From Kryptolebias marmoratus (lineage: Eukaryota > Chordata > Actinopteri > Cyprinodontiformes > Rivulidae): a DNA stretch of 64,000 nucleotides. The DNA is taken from contig NC_051445.1 of assembly GCF_001649575.2 (NCBI RefSeq), positions 9,607,000-9,670,999 on the forward strand. The letters run 5' to 3'. This document shows positions 41,215 through 62,784 of the stretch, piece after piece. The notes under the pieces were generated by a model, which was not told the origin of the DNA, did not search any database, and was given only the letters and a program-made list of their open reading frames with translations. The position numbers were made by a program, and so were the translations under genes. Position 1 is the stretch's first letter. Each line of letters opens with the position of its first letter.

Positions 41215-42488
41215 TTAGAGGCTATTTCAGTGTTCTGTTATTTTTGCCCTGCTGACTTTTGTACCTTGACTTTCCATACAAACCATCTCATGTGATTTAT
41301 TTTAAATTTCACTGAATATTTTATTGATTATATACAGATTTCTTTAACAGCTGTGTGTTCACTTGGTGATCCCAACATGGTGGGCAGAGGGTTTCTTATT
41401 ACTCCAGTGACAATACCTTGAAGCACTTCATTGCTATTTTTATCCCAAAGTTGAGACACGGCAGCTAAAAGTTTATAAACTGAAGAACTACAGCTTTGTC
41501 GGGTAAAAGTTCACACATAGATATAATTAGTTTAATAAACTTTTCTTATTGTTTAGCTTAAACACTAAAAAGTGACTGTAGGGTCACTTCATCGGAGGCA
41601 AATTAAAGAGGAAAAAATGAAAACTTTGACCATATAAAGGAAAGTTATCCTGCAAGAATCGTTTCTGTTTAAGGCTTTCAGCTGTAGTTTCGGAACAAAA
41701 CTGCAGTTAGTCAAGTTCTGACTAAATATTTGTTTTTCCCACATATTTACACCGTCTATTATCCAAACCCACCATTGAAACAGCCACTGACGTGAGCTGC
41801 TGATAACGCAGAGGCAGGAACATTTAGTTTAGGATATTTCATACAGTAAAGCTGTTGGACCAAAAGTTTTAAAGGTCTGTCAGGGGGTAAAATAAGGAAT
41901 CTTGAAACTACAAAATTGTACAACCGTGTTTTAAGGCTGAGTTACAGCTGCAGTTTCAGAGAACCATGTGTTTTCAAAACATATGTCCAGGTATAAACCA
42001 AAAACAAAACTTTACGTGTTGTGCGGGAAGTTACTGTTATTCCTTCACACTGAAGAAGGCAAGCAATTGCAGATGGTTTGGGACAATAAAGGGTAAAATA
42101 CAAGATGGGATAAATATAAAGTGCTGATGTTTTTGAATAAAATAAGTGTCATTCTTTTTCAACAACAACAAGAACGAAGCAAATGGACGGAGCCATTAAA
42201 CGCTTACTGTTTGGGTCAAAAGTGGCTATTTGTGGCATTTATTAAAAGTTATAATGTGTCTAAAATTTAATTAGCACAAAATGCACAAAACAGGTATATG
42301 TAGGAGTCTAATTGCAGTTCTTGAAATTCCAGATATTTTGTTACTTTCTACACAGCTATTCAGTTTAAATTGGATGTTTGTTACAGGGGATTACCCTCAG
42401 GATCAAAACAAAGATTTATTAGATATAAAGGGTGATTAGTATGTAAAATAAACCTTAAGAATCTGGATTTGCTATATTTAATTTTATT
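41215..42488. other. Spacer between tpi1 and the LINE insertion
   Basis: AT-rich sequence with no open reading frame, RNA gene or repeat that I can recognise. Confidence 0.5.
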
Positions 42489-42684
42489 AGGAATCCTGAC
42501 CCTCCGGCCAACTACAGAGGGATCACACTCTTAAGCCTCCCTGGTAAGGTCTATTCGGGGGTTCTGGAGAGGAGGGTCCGTCGGATTGTCGAACCTCGGA
42601 TTCAGGAAGAGCAGTGTGGTTTTCGTCCTGGCCGTGGAACACTGGACCAGCTCTATACCCTCAGCAGGGTCCTTGAGGGTGCAT

Positions 42685-43629
42685 NNNNNNNNNNNNNNNN
42701 NNNNNNNNNNNNNNNNNNNNNNNNNNNNNNNNNNNNNNNNNNNNNNNNNNNNNNNNNNNNNNNNNNNNNNNNNNNNNNNNNNNNNNNNNNNNNNNNNNNN
42801 NNNNNNNNNNNNNNNNNNNNNNNNNNNNNNNNNNNNNNNNNNNNNNNNNNNNNNNNNNNNNNNNNNNNNNNNNNNNNNNNNNNNNNNNNNNNNNNNNNNN
42901 NNNNNNNNNNNNNNNNNNNNNNNNNNNNNNNNNNNNNNNNNNNNNNNNNNNNNNNNNNNNNNNNNNNNNNNNNNNNNNNNNNNNNNNNNNNNNNNNNNNN
43001 NNNNNNNNNNNNNNNNNNNNNNNNNNNNNNNNNNNNNNNNNNNNNNNNNNNNNNNNNNNNNNNNNNNNNNNNNNNNNNNNNNNNNNNNNNNNNNNNNNNN
43101 NNNNNNNNNNNNNNNNNNNNNNNNNNNNNNNNNNNNNNNNNNNNNNNNNNNNNNNNNNNNNNNNNNNNNNNNNNNNNNNNNNNNNNNNNNNNNNNNNNNN
43201 NNNNNNNNNNNNNNNNNNNNNNNNNNNNNNNNNNNNNNNNNNNNNNNNNNNNNNNNNNNNNNNNNNNNNNNNNNNNNNNNNNNNNNNNNNNNNNNNNNNN
43301 NNNNNNNNNNNNNNNNNNNNNNNNNNNNNNNNNNNNNNNNNNNNNNNNNNNNNNNNNNNNNNNNNNNNNNNNNNNNNNNNNNNNNNNNNNNNNNNNNNNN
43401 NNNNNNNNNNNNNNNNNNNNNNNNNNNNNNNNNNNNNNNNNNNNNNNNNNNNNNNNNNNNNNNNNNNNNNNNNNNNNNNNNNNNNNNNNNNNNNNNNNNN
43501 NNNNNNNNNNNNNNNNNNNNNNNNNNNNNNNNNNNNNNNNNNNNNNNNNNNNNNNNNNNNNNNNNNNNNNNNNNNNNNNNNNNNNNNNNNNNNNNNNNNN
43601 NNNNNNNNNNNNNNNNNNNNNNNNNNNNN
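42685..43629. other. Assembly gap (945 Ns) inside the LINE
   Basis: All bases are N. Because both flanks belong to one element, the missing sequence should be the rest of its RT and C-terminal coding part. The large translated frames that cross it are artefacts. Confidence 0.95.
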
Positions 43630-43754
43630 GGCCTGGGAACGCCTTGGGATTCCCCCGGAGGAGCTGGCCCAAGTGGCTGGGGAGAGGGAAGTCTGGGTCT
43701 CCCTGCTTAGGCTGCTGCCCCCGCGACCCGACCCCGGATAAGCGGAAGAGAATG

Positions 43755-43775
43755 GATGGATGGATGGATGGATGG
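43755..43775 (+). repeat. (ATGG)n tail of the LINE
   Basis: Tetranucleotide GATG/ATGG repeats form the 3' tail of the element, as is usual for this LINE type in fish. A shorter version ends the copy near 32195. Confidence 0.8.
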
Positions 43776-43902
43776 AGGAATCCTGACTTCAATGATAATG
43801 TTAACTGTCCATTTTTTTATTTAATCCAGACTAATTAATTTTATTACACCTTTTATTTACATATTTTTGTATATTATATTTCTGTTGCCGTTGCTCTCCC
43901 GT

Positions 43903-43916
43903 CCAGCAGGGGGCGG
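43903..43916 (+). promoter_or_regulatory. CTCF-like motif upstream of the zinc-finger gene
   Basis: CCAGCAGGGGGCGG fits every position of the CTCF core CCASYAGRKGGCRS. It lies about 200 bp upstream of the start codon at 44110, in a CpG-rich promoter-like block (43880-44110). A second same-orientation match is at 46275-46288. Confidence 0.5.
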
Positions 43917-44109
43917 TGGCGTCCCAGAGCCGAACGCTTGGAGGTGACTCGCTCGGAAGTCTTCGGTCATTTCCGTGTTTACAACCGAAGCGTGACGTTC
44001 ACGGACCCGCAAAAATACGTCTTTCAAGCCCGACTTCGACCCGTTAGTTTTTTTATTTTGCTTTTATTTGTTTTGAAATTGTTGGGGTTTTTTAGGATCG
44101 ACGCACAAA

Positions 44110-45063
44110 ATGCAGTCGCTGAGAGTCTTCCTCAACGAGAGGCTATCTGTTGTGGCGGAGGAGATTTTTGAAGCCGTCGAAAAGACGATAGCCGGGTACA
44201 CGGAGGAGATCTTACGCTCGAAAGATTTGGAAATAAGTCGTCTCAGGATGCAGCTGAAGCTACTCAAGTCCGGTAGGTTTTAATTAAATTCCTCTTGTGA
44301 CCAAACGGCATGCGGTTTTATAGTATTTTTAGTTAAATATCGTGGTTGTGATGTCATCCCTTCAGAGTCTGTGTCGGACAAATGTCTCGAAAGCCAGCAG
44401 CTGCAGCACTCCGATCACCGCCATCTTTCCCCTCCTCCCTCTGAGCAGCAGCACCATCAATCATTCCCTGCAGTGGCTGCTCCTGACTCCCATCACCGTG
44501 GGGAGGAGGGGGGCAGCAGCCTGGATCAGGAGCTTCCAGAAACATCACAGGTCAAGAATGAGGAGGAAGGGGAGGAGGAGGAGGAGGAGGTGGAGGATGA
44601 GAGGACCCACAGACACTTCTGGATAAATCAAGGAGAACATCTCGAAGATCTGGAGTCAGACTTCACCTCTTCTCCCACCGACCTGAAAGCCAGCCTGCAC
44701 GAGCAAACCTTACATTTCCAGCATTTCCTCAACAACGGCAGCGGCGGCAGCAGCAACAACAACAACAGCAGCAGCGGCGAGGAGAGCAGAGACAAGCCCT
44801 ACATCTGCTCGGTTTGCGAGAAGCGCTTCAGTAACTGCTCCCACCTGGCAGCTCACATCAGGACCCACACGGGAGAGAGGCCGTACATGTGTGAGACGTG
44901 CAAGAAGACCTTCATCACAACCAGCGCTCTGAACAGACACAAGACCATTCACACCGAGGGCAAACGCTTTGTGTGCAACTGTTGTGGTAAATCCTTTAAA
45001 TGGATGGAGTCTCTCGGCAGACACATGAGGAGTGTGCACAAGAAGGACGGCGTGCCTGAATGA
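44110..45063 (+). CDS. Three-finger C2H2 zinc-finger protein, complete
   Basis: This is a probable DNA-binding nuclear protein; I cannot assign an orthologue. Exon 1 (44110-44272) encodes MQSLRVFLNERLSVVAEEIF and a charged helical segment to residue 54, likely coiled coil. This N-terminal module precedes C2H2 fingers in many fish zinc-finger genes. Exon 2 (44366-45063) joins in phase across a 93-bp intron (GTAGGT...TTCAG). Total 286 aa. The middle part is acidic and low in complexity: an EEEGEEEEEEVEDE run near 117-130 and S/N-rich stretches before the fingers. The fingers are at about 200-222 (YICSVC...HIRTH), 228-250 (YMCETC...HKTIH) and 256-279 (FVCNCC...HMRSVH). Finger 1-2 has the classic TGERP linker; the finger 2-3 linker is TEGKR. 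There is no KRAB, SCAN or BTB domain. Confidence 0.85.
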
Positions 45064-45152
45064 GTTCCTGCAGGGAGGAGAGAGCTGAGATCTTAGATAT
45101 GTTGGAATTATTACTACTCTCCTCCTGTATCTATCTCATTACACAGCTTTGA

Positions 45153-45158
45153 AATAAA
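45153..45158 (+). terminator. First poly(A) signal of the zinc-finger gene
   Basis: AATAAA 90 bp after the stop codon. A further AATAAA at 46182-46187 could give a longer 3' UTR of about 1.1 kb. Confidence 0.45.
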
Positions 45159-45164
45159 ACTACA

Positions 45165-47695
45165 CATCAAAACTTATATACTTGATCCATAATAGTGTGC
45201 TATGACCTTTAGTAGCAGTACGTTACACAACATAGACACAATTTGCAAATAGAAAAACAATGGAGATCAATGGGTTTGTGGGAAACAGATGAGAGAACCC
45301 ATCCTTTGGAGCTCTATAACTCAGACTGCACAGTGGAAACATCGTAAAAAGTTTAAACGAGTCACAGGTCGTCTGAGTTTACATGACTGAACTGTCATTT
45401 TGATATCTTTTACAGATTTTTAGTAGTTTAAGTTTTAGGATTTTTTTTGGAGATTTTTCTTCAGCTGACAGTAGATGATGTCAAACACTAACTTTAAACT
45501 TTACAAGCAAACTCTTTTTACTCACACTCTCACTGCTGTAGGACTTGTGGTTTTTACTTGAACCCCCTCCAGAATGTGACGTGAACAGCCAAGGATTCAG
45601 TTATAGTTTAGCTTAAAATATTGTCGTCAAAACTGGAAGTGAAGGGTCTGTTTCACTTGTCGTATCGCCCACATAAAAATTCACGTGTGACCTTCAGAGT
45701 CTTCTGCTGCTCACGGTTCAATAATTTGTAAGATTCAACTTGCAGTTTTTGCACAGCGACTGTTTAAGGTTTAGTTTTCAGACTTTCTGTCTTATTAACT
45801 TGGGAGTGACAGACACAGGTGTGGTTACCATGGTGACCATAATGAGCCACTAGCAGCAGCTTTCACATTTAAACATCTTATACAGCTCACACATCAAAAT
45901 ATAGCTTAGATTATTACAAAGTTGATGTTGTAATTTTGGACAGGAGCTGCATTAGCCGTCAACATTTTTTCTTTTTCTGCAAATCTTTAGTTATATATTC
46001 ATGCGTGATTTGATTATAAAACACTAAACTGCGTTAGAAAAGCTTGTACTGTGTAACAAACTGTGTGTAGTTGTGAATAAATTTGGAATATGTGCATGGA
46101 GCTGATTGTGTATGTAAACAGCAGAATATGATGTGCGAGTAACCTTTTTCTACTGAAAGTGTGTTGCGTTTTTTCTCCCGGAATAAAATGTTAGATCTCT
46201 GAACAGTCTTGTGTCATGTTTTTTCATTTGTGCTGCAGAAAAGGAAAACAAAATAAAATAAATTCTACTATATTCCAGCAGGTGGCAGAAGCAACGTTTC
46301 ATTCATAATTTCAGCACAAAGCATTTGACAGTAATGATATACTACATGCTCAAGACCGGGTTTTCTTCCTCCCCTCCAGATTGCATCTTTGTGAGTGTAA
46401 TCCACTCAACACAAGTATCTTTTTATCTGAAATGCACAGGTATCAGTGGTAAGAGATGCAGCCAAATGTTTTAACTAAATGTAGAAACATTGAATAAATT
46501 GATTAAATAAATTAATTTTGTTCATCCCAGAAGAGGTCAAAGAAACGAGCAGAAGTGCAAAATAAAGTTGCTGACCATTAAAATAAAAAACATAATTTGT
46601 TGCTGAATAAATCTATATCCCCATGTGAGAACGGTGTGTTTCCATGTGAGTAAAAAAATGTTATTTACATTAATCTTTAGCTTATGAATAAATGTTTGAA
46701 AGCATGACAGTGGAAATGAAGGGCTAATGAGTAATTTTACACATTTCTGTTTTTATTTGTATTCCCATTTCTTTTCAATTTATTTTTCAGTAATCATGAA
46801 AAAAAAGAAAGCAATAATCAAATGCTCAGTTCCTAGAATCCACATATACACATATATACATTAATAATGAAAGAAAACGCTTTATTTCCCATTAGAAAAA
46901 CTTGTTTTGTCACGAAGAAGAGAGTTTTTCTTGGTCAAAGTTACCAGAAAGCAGCTCTGCGTCGTGTGCACTGGAGTTTCTTTATGATGTTAGTTCAGAA
47001 CTGAACAGATTTATTAAGATAGTGAATTAATTTTAATCACGATGAAACAGTTGTTCCGCACCTCAAGATGGTCCGCTGGGCTCATTGTGTCCAGTCTCAA
47101 GTGAGTATAAGAAGTTAGAGGAGATTGATCATCTGGGTTAAAAAGAAAAAAAGTGAAAAGGGCAACAGAATCAGTCTGTAGCCAGCAGACAGTTTCTCTG
47201 CCCCTGTTTCCGACTGGTTTGACTCTAATGTAGATGGATTAGAAGATGGGGGGTAAAATCCACCCCCCTCTATCTCTCGTTCTACAACAAAACCCTGAAC
47301 GGTTCGGAGGAAAGCAGACGGCCTCTGGCTGAAGGAAACCAGGGCTGAAGCAGTAAAACTGAAAACGAACAGAAGCGAGTTTCAAACAGAGCCGCAGCAG
47401 CTAAACGAGAGAAACAATCAGAGTCAGAAAAACTGACTGCAGGCAGGAGAAGTCAGATGCTGGAGTCAGCTTTAGAAAAGTTTGGACTAAATGTTAACAG
47501 AAGCAGAAACATGAACTAAAGTTCTCATTGGAGAGAAGCAGACTGAAAATAGAAAGTGTGCAAAGAAAGTTACTGGCCCTTAAAGCACATTAATCAGTGC
47601 ATTTAAACAAAAACACATGACAGCACAGCTCCACAAACTCTGTGGGACCATTTGGAGGTTGTAAGTTTGATATTTTCAGAAGAGGAGAAGAGGTA
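45165..47695. other. Downstream flank of the zinc-finger gene
   Basis: AT-rich sequence that may include a long 3' UTR up to about 46200. It contains a CTCF-like motif (46275-46288). I see no further gene. Confidence 0.4.
46275..46288 (+). promoter_or_regulatory. CTCF-like motif downstream of the zinc-finger gene
   Basis: CCAGCAGGTGGCAG fits the CTCF core at all positions and has the same orientation as the motif at 43903-43916, 2.4 kb away. Confidence 0.45.
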
Positions 47696-47696
47696 A

Positions 47697-48192
47697 CTAA
47701 CGCAGCCTTGGTAACTTTGTCCACTTTTGAGTTAAAGTAGGACATGCCTTCTCAATCAGATGGAACATCTCGCTTCCTATCTTGTACGAGCCTTCGTCGG
47801 TGAACGTGAGAAAGCGAAGCATGACTCCGTGTCCTGCCGGGCTTGGCCTCAGCTCGTACAGGAGATCGCTGGTTGACTGAGACTCTCCAAGTGGCCCGGC
47901 AGCATCACAGTCTCTCCCATCGCACCCATGACCCGTGATGGGTGAGAGACTCGAACTCGTGAGGCCTTTCGTCCTTTTCGAGGCGCAGCACTCGACCCTG
48001 ACAACTGCCGGGCACAGCAGACCCAACCTGATGAGAACGTAGGGAGTCATAGCAGTGGACAGAGTGGGAAACAGCTCGGCCTCCAGTCTTCAATGTGTGC
48101 ACAGAGAGCTTGGACCGTACAGGATCGCCTTTATATGCGCTGAAACCTGACACAGCGGTTACACAACCGACCCACTCATCCAACCAGTGCAA
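47697..48192 (-). other. Unexplained GC-rich patch with overlapping open frames
   Basis: This stretch has clearly higher GC and CpG than its flanks and carries two overlapping minus-strand open frames of 95 and 117 codons. The translations match no family I recognise and I see no convincing splice sites. It could be an old retroposed fragment, a noncoding RNA exon or an isolated CpG patch. I do not call it a gene. Confidence 0.25.
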
Positions 48193-48309
48193 AGTCCATC
48201 CCTCTGAGGACTCCAGTGAGAGTTAGGAAGAGGTAAGAGCGGGGCAAAGAAAAGGAAGAGGTAAGAGGAAAAAAGGTTTCACAAGCTCCTCTGACCGAAT
48301 CCTCCCATC

Positions 48310-48525
48310 GGATGTTTCAGCAGGGAGTGTACATCCGTCGGACGATTCAGTCTAGTTGGATGTTCGCCAGGTTGGATGATTCAGTCAAAGTTGGTCTTTT
48401 TTTTTTTTTCCAATACGAAAACACCGTCCAAGTAAGCGGTCGGATGTTTCAGCAGGGGGTGTACATTCATCAGACGATTCAGACCCAGTTGGCAGTCTCA
48501 GCTGTGGTTGGACTTTTCTTAAAAA
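48310..48525 (+). repeat. Imperfect tandem duplication, period about 131 bp
   Basis: The segment starting cggatgtttcagcaggg at 48310 recurs at 48441. Both copies continue with gtgtacat and gacgattcag, then diverge. The second copy runs to about 48525. Confidence 0.7.
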
Positions 48526-48544
48526 AAATGCTCTGTGTGTGACG

Positions 48545-51500
48545 AATCACCAAAATCAGCAGCACAGATGGAAGTGATGCTAGTTGACTCACAGATAGAC
48601 TACATAGATCAAGAGATCTTGAAAGGCACGTAAATGGATGGAAAAAAGGTGGGGAACGACAAAATTACATTTTTGTTTCTCCTGACAACAAACTCGTCCT
48701 AATAACCTCTACAGGTGGAGCTCAGCCTCAACAGGGAGCATGATAGAAATTATAGAAAAGGTTTTTACAATCTATGGATTAATACACTACTCTGGACCCC
48801 CTCCTCTAGAGATACACAAACTTCCAATCTCTCCTGAGAACTCAACGGACCAGTGTTATCTGTTCTGCAAAGACACCTGCCTCAGTCTGATAACCTGTTC
48901 TCTCTGCTCCGATGCCCCAATTCCCCATTCACAACAAACCTCCATTTTCTTAACCGTTGTGTGCCGACTCCTTTTCCTCCTCAGTATCTGAAACATCTTA
49001 ACCGCTAAAATTCTGCTTTGAGGTTTAAACAAATGCTCTGCAGTTAATTTTTTTATACCACGTTACGTTTTCATCAGTTACACAGTTGGTGTTTAGCGGT
49101 TTGCCATCGTAAAGAAATTTAAAAATAGGAATACAAACTTGAATAATAATGACAGAGTCGATGGATTCAGATATATTTATTTACTTACCAGCAAGAAGGC
49201 TAGTTAAAGCTCCTGAAGCCCATAAAAAGAGAGAGAGACAAAGAGAAGCTCTTGTAACTTTGGGTCAATATGACCCAAAGGCCACAGGAGGGTTCAGTAC
49301 AGAGTTTTCTGTCTGGAGGGACAAACCCTCACAGCTCATTTTGAATCACAGCCCACATTACTACAAGGTGAATTATTGTTTTCCTGGACTTTGTTTCACC
49401 CCTGCGAACCCAATTCTAACACTGTGGGATGAAGTCAGGAGTAGCTTATCTCCTCTTTGGAATGTGACAGTTTTAACTCCCATCTTCGGCAGCTGTGTTA
49501 CCTCCAGCTCTTTGCACATGTAGTTTCACCACTTCATAAGTTAGTGTAACAACTTCAGGGCAACAAGCATTCATGTTGCATGAAAGGCCTACCATGCAGA
49601 TGTCCTGCACCCCACCGAGGGACGCAGACTCCGGACACTGACTGCAGACTGTTTGGAAACACAGAAAACAGATTTAAAATGGGGAAGAGTTGTTGTGCAA
49701 TCAATTTATCTTTGTTATTTTTACTTTTGTTTTAAGGTGAAGAAAAAGAATTTGGAATCCAGGGCCTGAAATGTGGATTTGTAGTCAACACTTTGTGTCA
49801 GATTCATCATTAAAAAAAATAAAATTAACTACCTTACAAAGTTTTGGCAAAGTATTGACTAAATAAGCTATTCTGTGACTCTTATTTGTAATCCTTGCAA
49901 CTGCAATGTTTTTGCAATTTTTTTGATGAGTAAAAGCCGTCAATATGCTCCTTTTTATCTGTAATCAAAGGTAACATGTCATCAGAGTAAAATAAACACA
50001 TAAATTCTGCAAATAAATAAAAAATATAATTATTGTTAAAGGTTACAGTCAGCTCTGGAGATATAAAATATCATAAAAATATGATCATGCTGCATATTAT
50101 GAATAAAGTAACAAACAACCCCTCTTTAAAAAAAACCTGAACTATTCCTTTAAGGCAAGAGGCGGGGTCCTCTCTGTGCAAGTTGTTGCTTCATCTGGTG
50201 TGCAAAAGTTCACATTTGATTTGTTTTATTTCTGGATTCTCAGTGTAAAGATTATTAATTTAATTTCTACAAATAAAACTTGTTCAGATCCACAAAATGT
50301 ACTTAAATAAAGATAACACAACTCATTGTTTCATAAACAGCACATATTTAAAGAACATTATAGTTTCTGACATTATAATATTAAAAATCCACAATAAACT
50401 CTTGAGTTATTGGTATTCCTAAATGTTAGGACAAAAACAAACATTTTCTTGTGTAGGTTTAAACTGATATCTATGCACTAAACCACACAGACCTTTGTGA
50501 GTTTTGTAGAAAATTATTTTAAATATTCCAAATTGAAATAAGAAAGAATTAAACGAGAATAGAGACAGAAATCAGGGCAGATTGTTGGATATTTAGTTGA
50601 TAAATGTCTCTCAAAAAGGCAAAGACTTTTATGACATTTGGCTTTTATTCTATCAATGACAAGCTGTTGCTTCTTGCTGTATATTTTTAGTTTTCCTGTT
50701 CTGTTTATAGATTTAAATATTATTCATGTTTAGTTTTGGAGAGCGAGAGCCGCAGGTTGCCCCTGATCTTAACTTTTTTTTTAAAATTGAGAATAGATTA
50801 AAAACTCTAACATAAGTTTTGTTTTACTTACACTTACAGAATTAGATAAGGATGGCAAAATAATTGAAAACAACTGCTGATAATGGTTATTTTCTATTTA
50901 AGATCTGTGCATATTCCAGCCTTATTTGCGTCTTTTATGTCCCCCCCCCTCCTTCGTGGACAAAGGACTGATGATGTGCTAAGAATAAACCCCAGATATG
51001 GAGTCACCTGAGGGGGGAAAATGAGACAAGTCCTGCTCAGAGATTCTTTACATTATGCTGACACACTTATTCAAGGTGACTTTTAATGACACAGACCTGA
51101 AGTCAGACTCGTCCTGCAGCACGAAGGTCTGCTCTAACATTAAAGACAAGAGGTGCAGAGGGGGGTTTTCTTGTTCTTTTCGGGCTGGTGTTCTAGGACA
51201 TATCAATAAATATTAAACACTGCAATAACGTGAAGCTTGTTCTGCGAGTCTGTCGAGGCCACAGCCACTGAACCGCATTCGTTTGGAGGAGATTCCTCTG
51301 GTGGGACACGACGAACACACACAACCCCGAGCCTCCAGCCGCCTGCGTAAATCACACCCTCCCGGCTCCTCCCTTCTCCCCTCCTTAAAATTTTCCTCCT
51401 TTTCTTCCCATTTTCGCCTTTCTGTCTGCAGTGCAGCGAGGAATGTTCGCTCTACGGGGTGGCTGCTGTTCACTGGAGCGACTCACCTCCCGTGTCTCGC

Positions 51501-51558
51501 ACTCATCCCATGTGTCTCCTATTAGCTACACTCACCAAAGAGAAGGAGAAGCTGGAGG

Positions 51559-51592
<34 letters not shown>

Positions 51593-51700
51593 GGGGGAGG
51601 GGGGAGGAATTTGATATGCTTTGTGCATGAGTGACTTGTATAAAACAAAGAAAAGGGCAAATACTCGTATGCAAACTGCACGCATGGATACTCAAAAACC
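48545..51700. other. Spacer between zinc-finger gene and atn1 3' end
   Basis: Mostly AT-rich sequence. The longest open frame (49149-49523, plus, 124 codons) has no recognisable domain, no splice context and ordinary composition, so I treat it as chance. An (AG)n run lies near 51565-51590. Confidence 0.4.
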
Positions 51701-51721
51701 AGCAAAAAAAAGAGATTATAA

Positions 51722-51727
51722 TTTATT
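51722..51727 (-). terminator. Candidate atn1 poly(A) signal
   Basis: TTTATT on the plus strand is AATAAA on the minus strand, about 670 nt beyond the atn1 stop codon. The implied 3' UTR includes a C17-type homopolymer (plus strand, about 52122-52138). Confidence 0.35.
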
Positions 51728-52392
51728 TCCAGATGGTTTTTTTAAGTTTTGTTGTTTTTGCCTTCATTTGCATCTTGTTTCACAATCGAAAATAAAAAAT
51801 AAAAACCTGACCGCCATACCATGAAAATGTAAAAAAATAATACAAATAATATGTGCTGTATATATAATTATATCATTATCAACAAACAGACGACATTAAT
51901 CATAATAACAATACGGTTATCAGAAAACAGAACACTAAAATGCTGGTTTCATGCATATAGAACGCCCCTCGGATACAAAAGAGGGGGGGGGAATTACTAA
52001 AAATAGAACCAAAAGTTCCACCAGTTCAGAATAAGCGCCTAGCTACATGCAACGACATAAAGGGGACTCATGTACACGTTCCTTCAAGTATTTTACACAT
52101 ACTGTACTTCACTAGCGTCACCCCCCCCCCCCCCCCCATTTAATATTCTGTACAGAACACAATACAAAACAAGATTAAAGAAAGTAATGCAGGAAAATGC
52201 AGGAGTCTGATGCAGTTAGCAGGAACTATGTGCAACGTTTCCACTCCCTCCTTCGTCTTTTGCTCTTGTTTCCTTCAGTGAATCCTGTCCGTCAGTCCAG
52301 TTTTTTTGTTCATAAGTCCTTTTTGTTTTCAGTGCTTTTGCTTTTTTTTTTTTTATTTCTCTCCCTCTGATTTTCTCTGGGCTGCTCCTCCT

Positions 52393-62784
<10,392 letters not shown>

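Larger units (their letters stand above)
42501..43775 (+). mobile_element. 5'-truncated non-LTR retrotransposon (LINE) with target-site duplication
   Basis: The left part (42501-42684) reads in one frame as reverse transcriptase: ANYRGITLLSLPGKVYSGVL, then EEQCGFRPGRGTLDQLYTLS. The middle is an assembly gap. The right part (43630-43775) is the C-terminal end and short 3' tail, finishing in (ATGG)n. AGGAATCCTGAC occurs directly before the element (42489-42500) and directly after it (43776-43787), a 12-bp target-site duplication. The copy is therefore a 5'-truncated, target-primed insertion that starts inside the RT domain. Both readable ends lack obvious frame damage, which suggests a fairly young insertion. 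The same family recurs, more decayed, at 31586-32200. Confidence 0.9.

Noticed and set aside
42586..43792. Very long open frames on both strands (over 370 codons)
   Set aside because: They consist mainly of unknown residues from the N gap; only the LINE fragments at the two ends are real sequence.
49149..49523. 124-codon plus-strand open frame as a candidate gene
   Set aside because: No recognisable domain, no flanking splice sites or promoter, and composition like the surrounding noncoding DNA.
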